This document shows positions 7,017-8,592 of a stretch of 8,592 nt of DNA, piece by piece. A model generated the notes under the pieces. It had not been told where the DNA came from. It did not search any database and saw nothing but the letters and a program-made list of their open reading frames with translations. Location: the NCBI GenBank assembly GCA_946482375.1, contig CAMLRH010000105.1:1-8592 (forward strand), in the 5' to 3' direction. Origin of the DNA: an uncultured Caulobacteraceae bacterium (GTDB lineage Bacteria > Pseudomonadota > Alphaproteobacteria > Caulobacterales > Caulobacteraceae). Position 1 is the first letter of the stretch; every line of letters starts with the position of its first letter. The translations under genes were made by a program, and so were the position numbers.

Positions 7017-8035
7017 GCGATGCCGGCCCTCTTCAGCGCGTCGCGCACGTAGGCGAGCGACAGCAGCTTCTTCTTGATGCCCTCGATGTCGAGCCGCTCG
7101 GTGTTGTGCGAGTTGTAGTCTTCGGCCGCCGACACCACCCGCTCACCCTCGACGAAGTACTTGCCGTAGTTGAGGTCGCGGTTGTCGGCGGGGATGCGGT
7201 AGTAGCCGCCCTGGTCCTCGGCGTGGGCCATCTCCTCGCGGGTCAGCAGCGTCTCGTAGAGCTTCTCGCCGTGCCGCGTGCCGATGACCTTGATCGGATT
7301 GTCCGCCTCGAACAGTTCGACCAGCGCCTTCGCGAGGTCGCCGATGGTGGAGGCCGCCGCCTTCTGCACGAAGATGTCGCCGTGCTGGGCGTTGGAGTAG
7401 GCGTAGACCGCCAGCTCCACCGCATCCTCCAGCGACATCAGGAAGCGCGTCATGTTCGGGTCGGTCACCGTCAGCGGCTTGCCGGCCAGAATCTGCTCGA
7501 TGAATAGCGGGATTACCGAACCTCGGCTGACCATGACGTTGCCGTAACGGGTGCAGCAGACGGTGGTGTGCTTGGGGTCGGTGAGGCGGCCCTTGGCGAT
7601 GGTCACCTTCTCGGCCATCGCCTTGGAGATGCCCATGGCGTTGATCGGATAGACCGCCTTGTCGGTGGAGAGCACGACGACGCTCTTCACCTTCTGGGCG
7701 ACGGCGGCGCACAGCATGTTCTCGGTGCCGAGCACGTTCGTCTTGATGGCTTCGAGCGGATAGAATTCGCACGACGGCACCTGTTTGAGCGCCGCGGCGT
7801 GGAAGACGTAATCGACGCCCTCCAGCGGCGCCATGAGGCTGGCCTGGTCGCGGACGTCGCCGATGTAGAACTTCACCTTCGGCGAACCGAGCGCGATGCG
7901 CATGTCCTCCTGCTTCTTCTCGTCGCGCGAGAAGATGCGGATTTCCTTGATGTCGGTCTGCAGGAAGCGGTTCAGCACCGCGTTGCCGAACGAGCCGGTG
8001 CCCCCCGTGATCAGAAGCGTCTTGCCTTCGAACAT
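7004..8035 (-). CDS. fnlA: UDP-GlcNAc 4,6-dehydratase/5-epimerase, FnlA/WbjB/CapE family
   Basis: This 343-residue soluble, extended SDR belongs to the Polysacc_synt_2 group in its short form, without the membrane domain of CapD/WbpM. Visible motifs are the NADP-binding GGTGSFG (residues 11-17), FSRDEKKQ (35-42), GDVRD (59-63), FHAAALKQVP (78-87), STDKAVYPINAMGISK (123-138) and RYGNVMVSRGSV (163-174). The usual SDR tyrosine is replaced by Met (M134-G-I-S-K138), with D125/K126 upstream. This is the hallmark of FnlA/WbjB/CapE rather than PseB/FlaA1, which keep Tyr. It converts UDP-GlcNAc to a 4-keto-6-deoxy L-configured intermediate, the first step to UDP-L-FucNAc or UDP-L-QuiNAc. The ATG at 8035 is chosen because MFEGKTLLITGGTG is the standard family N-terminus; the longer frame to 8098 would overlap the upstream gene heavily. 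The upstream stop is 5 bp away, so this is an operon. Confidence 0.92.
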   Translation of the reverse strand: MFEGKTLLITGGTGSFGNAVLNRFLQTDIKEIRIFSRDEKKQEDMRIALGSPKVKFYIGDVRDQASLMAPLEGVDYVFHAAALKQVPSCEFYPLEAIKTNVLGTENMLCAAVAQKVKSVVVLSTDKAVYPINAMGISKAMAEKVTIAKGRLTDPKHTTVCCTRYGNVMVSRGSVIPLFIEQILAGKPLTVTDPNMTRFLMSLEDAVELAVYAYSNAQHGDIFVQKAAASTIGDLAKALVELFEADNPIKVIGTRHGEKLYETLLTREEMAHAEDQGGYYRIPADNRDLNYGKYFVEGERVVSAAEDYNSHNTERLDIEGIKKKLLSLAYVRDALKRAGIACAA

Positions 8036-8038
8036 CGA

Positions 8039-8050
8039 CCTCAGACTCCC
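8039..8050 (-). promoter_or_regulatory. Ribosome binding site region for the fnlA-like gene, overlapping the upstream stop codon
   Basis: Reading the minus strand towards the ATG at 8035, GGGAG (8046-8050) lies 10 bases away and GAGG (8039-8042) lies 3 bases away. The second sits on the TGA stop of the upstream epimerase gene (TGAGG). Either could pair with 16S rRNA; GGGAG has the better spacing. The arrangement suggests that translation of the dehydratase is coupled to the gene before it. Confidence 0.5.
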
Positions 8051-8592
8051 AGGGCGGCCTTGGCCTGCCCTTTTACCGCAACAAGCTGCGAAGCCCACTT
8101 CATGTAGGCGTCGAGCCCTTCGCGGATTTCGACGGCGGGCTCATAGCCGAAGCCGGTCTTCGCCGCGTTAATGTCGGCCCGCGAGTGCAGCACGTCGCCC
8201 GGCCGCAGATCGCCGTAGTGGACCTGCGCCTTGATGCCGGACACCTCTTCCAGCGCCTTCACCAGGTCGTTGATGGTGATCTGGGTGGCGCTGGCGATGT
8301 TGAAGGCGCCCGAGACGCCGACGCTCATCGCCGCCTTGATGTTGGCCTGCGCCACGTCCTGCACATTGACGAAATCCCGCGTCTGCTCGCCGTCGCCGAA
8401 GATGGTGATCGGCTCGCCCGCCAACATCTTGAAGGCGAAGATCGGGATGACGTTGCCGTAGGCGTCGAAGCGCTGGTTACGGCCGTAGACGTTGAAGTAG
8501 CGCAGGCAGACCGCCTCCAGCGGATAGAGGTAGTCGTAGGCCAGGCAGTGCTTTTCCATGCAGAGCTTGGAGGCCGCATAGGGCGTGAACGG
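8041..8592 (-). CDS. NAD-dependent epimerase/dehydratase (UDP-glucose 4-epimerase-like), C-terminal part
   Basis: The 5' end is beyond the window edge; the frame is open to base 8592 and gives 183 residues. It begins at the catalytic YAASK motif (Y5 and K9 of the fragment). Then come CLRYFNVYGRNQ (29-40), TIFGDGEQTRDF (63-74) and VNVQDVAQANI (75-85), all characteristic of extended SDR UDP-hexose 4-epimerases and related enzymes. GalE, Gne/WbpP-type UDP-GlcNAc 4-epimerases, and UDP-glucuronate decarboxylases or epimerases share these features. The N-terminal glycine motif and most specificity residues are missing, so the substrate cannot be set. It likely supplies another UDP sugar (for example UDP-Gal or UDP-GalNAc) for the same polysaccharide, as the first visible gene of the minus-strand nucleotide-sugar operon. 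Confidence 0.85.
   Translation of the reverse strand, partial: PFTPYAASKLCMEKHCLAYDYLYPLEAVCLRYFNVYGRNQRFDAYGNVIPIFAFKMLAGEPITIFGDGEQTRDFVNVQDVAQANIKAAMSVGVSGAFNIASATQITINDLVKALEEVSGIKAQVHYGDLRPGDVLHSRADINAAKTGFGYEPAVEIREGLDAYMKWASQLVAVKGQAKAALGV

Noticed and set aside
8036..8098. Upstream start for the fnlA-like gene, adding 21 residues
   Set aside because: The extension is not like the family N-terminus and would overlap the end of the epimerase gene; the ATG at 8035 gives the canonical MFEGK start with suitable ribosome binding sites.
1..8592. Search for mobile elements, tandem or inverted repeats, CRISPR arrays, tRNAs and phage genes
   Set aside because: By eye, none was found; the window is continuous coding sequence with no intergenic region larger than 5 bp.

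Overview
This window is part of a surface-polysaccharide (O-antigen, capsule or exopolysaccharide) locus from a GC-rich bacterium. The strong G/C bias at third codon positions and the long spurious open frames on the strands opposite the genes fit a high-GC proteobacterium. An alphaproteobacterium is my best guess, but no marker gene here fixes the taxon. No tRNA, rRNA, insertion sequence, CRISPR array or phage gene was seen. Nearly every base is coding, the largest gap between genes is 5 bp, and no stretch of 300 bases lacks a gene.

Layout: positions 1-5038 are a tightly packed plus-strand run of five genes. They are the 3' end of a GT4 glycosyltransferase, a Wzy-like polytopic membrane protein (O-antigen polymerase/ligase superfamily), two more GT4-type glycosyltransferases, and a GT-A-fold glycosyltransferase. 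Positions 5035-8592 are a minus-strand run of four genes, read from high to low coordinates. They are the 3' end of a UDP-glucose-4-epimerase-like SDR, an FnlA/WbjB/CapE-type UDP-GlcNAc 4,6-dehydratase/5-epimerase, an RmlD-superfamily reductase, and an FnlC/WbjD-type UDP-N-acetylhexosamine 2-epimerase. The two runs converge and their stop codons interlock in a CTAG at 5035-5038.

How the genes fit together: the minus-strand genes should make an activated 2-acetamido-2,6-dideoxy-L-hexose from UDP-GlcNAc. The plus-strand glycosyltransferases would build a lipid-linked repeat unit, and the Wzy-like protein would polymerise it. The middle reductase is 288 residues and has no C-terminal cupin domain, unlike FnlB/WbjC/CapF of the UDP-L-FucNAc pathway. 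The set therefore looks more like the WbvB-WbvR-WbvD (FnlA-QnlA-QnlB) route through UDP-L-RhaNAc to UDP-L-QuiNAc. That product assignment is an inference.

I found no evidence for a wholly new biological system. The points most worth checking are the sugar product, the repeat unit built by four uncharacterised glycosyltransferases and the Wzy candidate, and the zero-space convergent junction. No flippase (Wzx), initiating phosphoglycosyltransferase or chain-length regulator lies inside the window.
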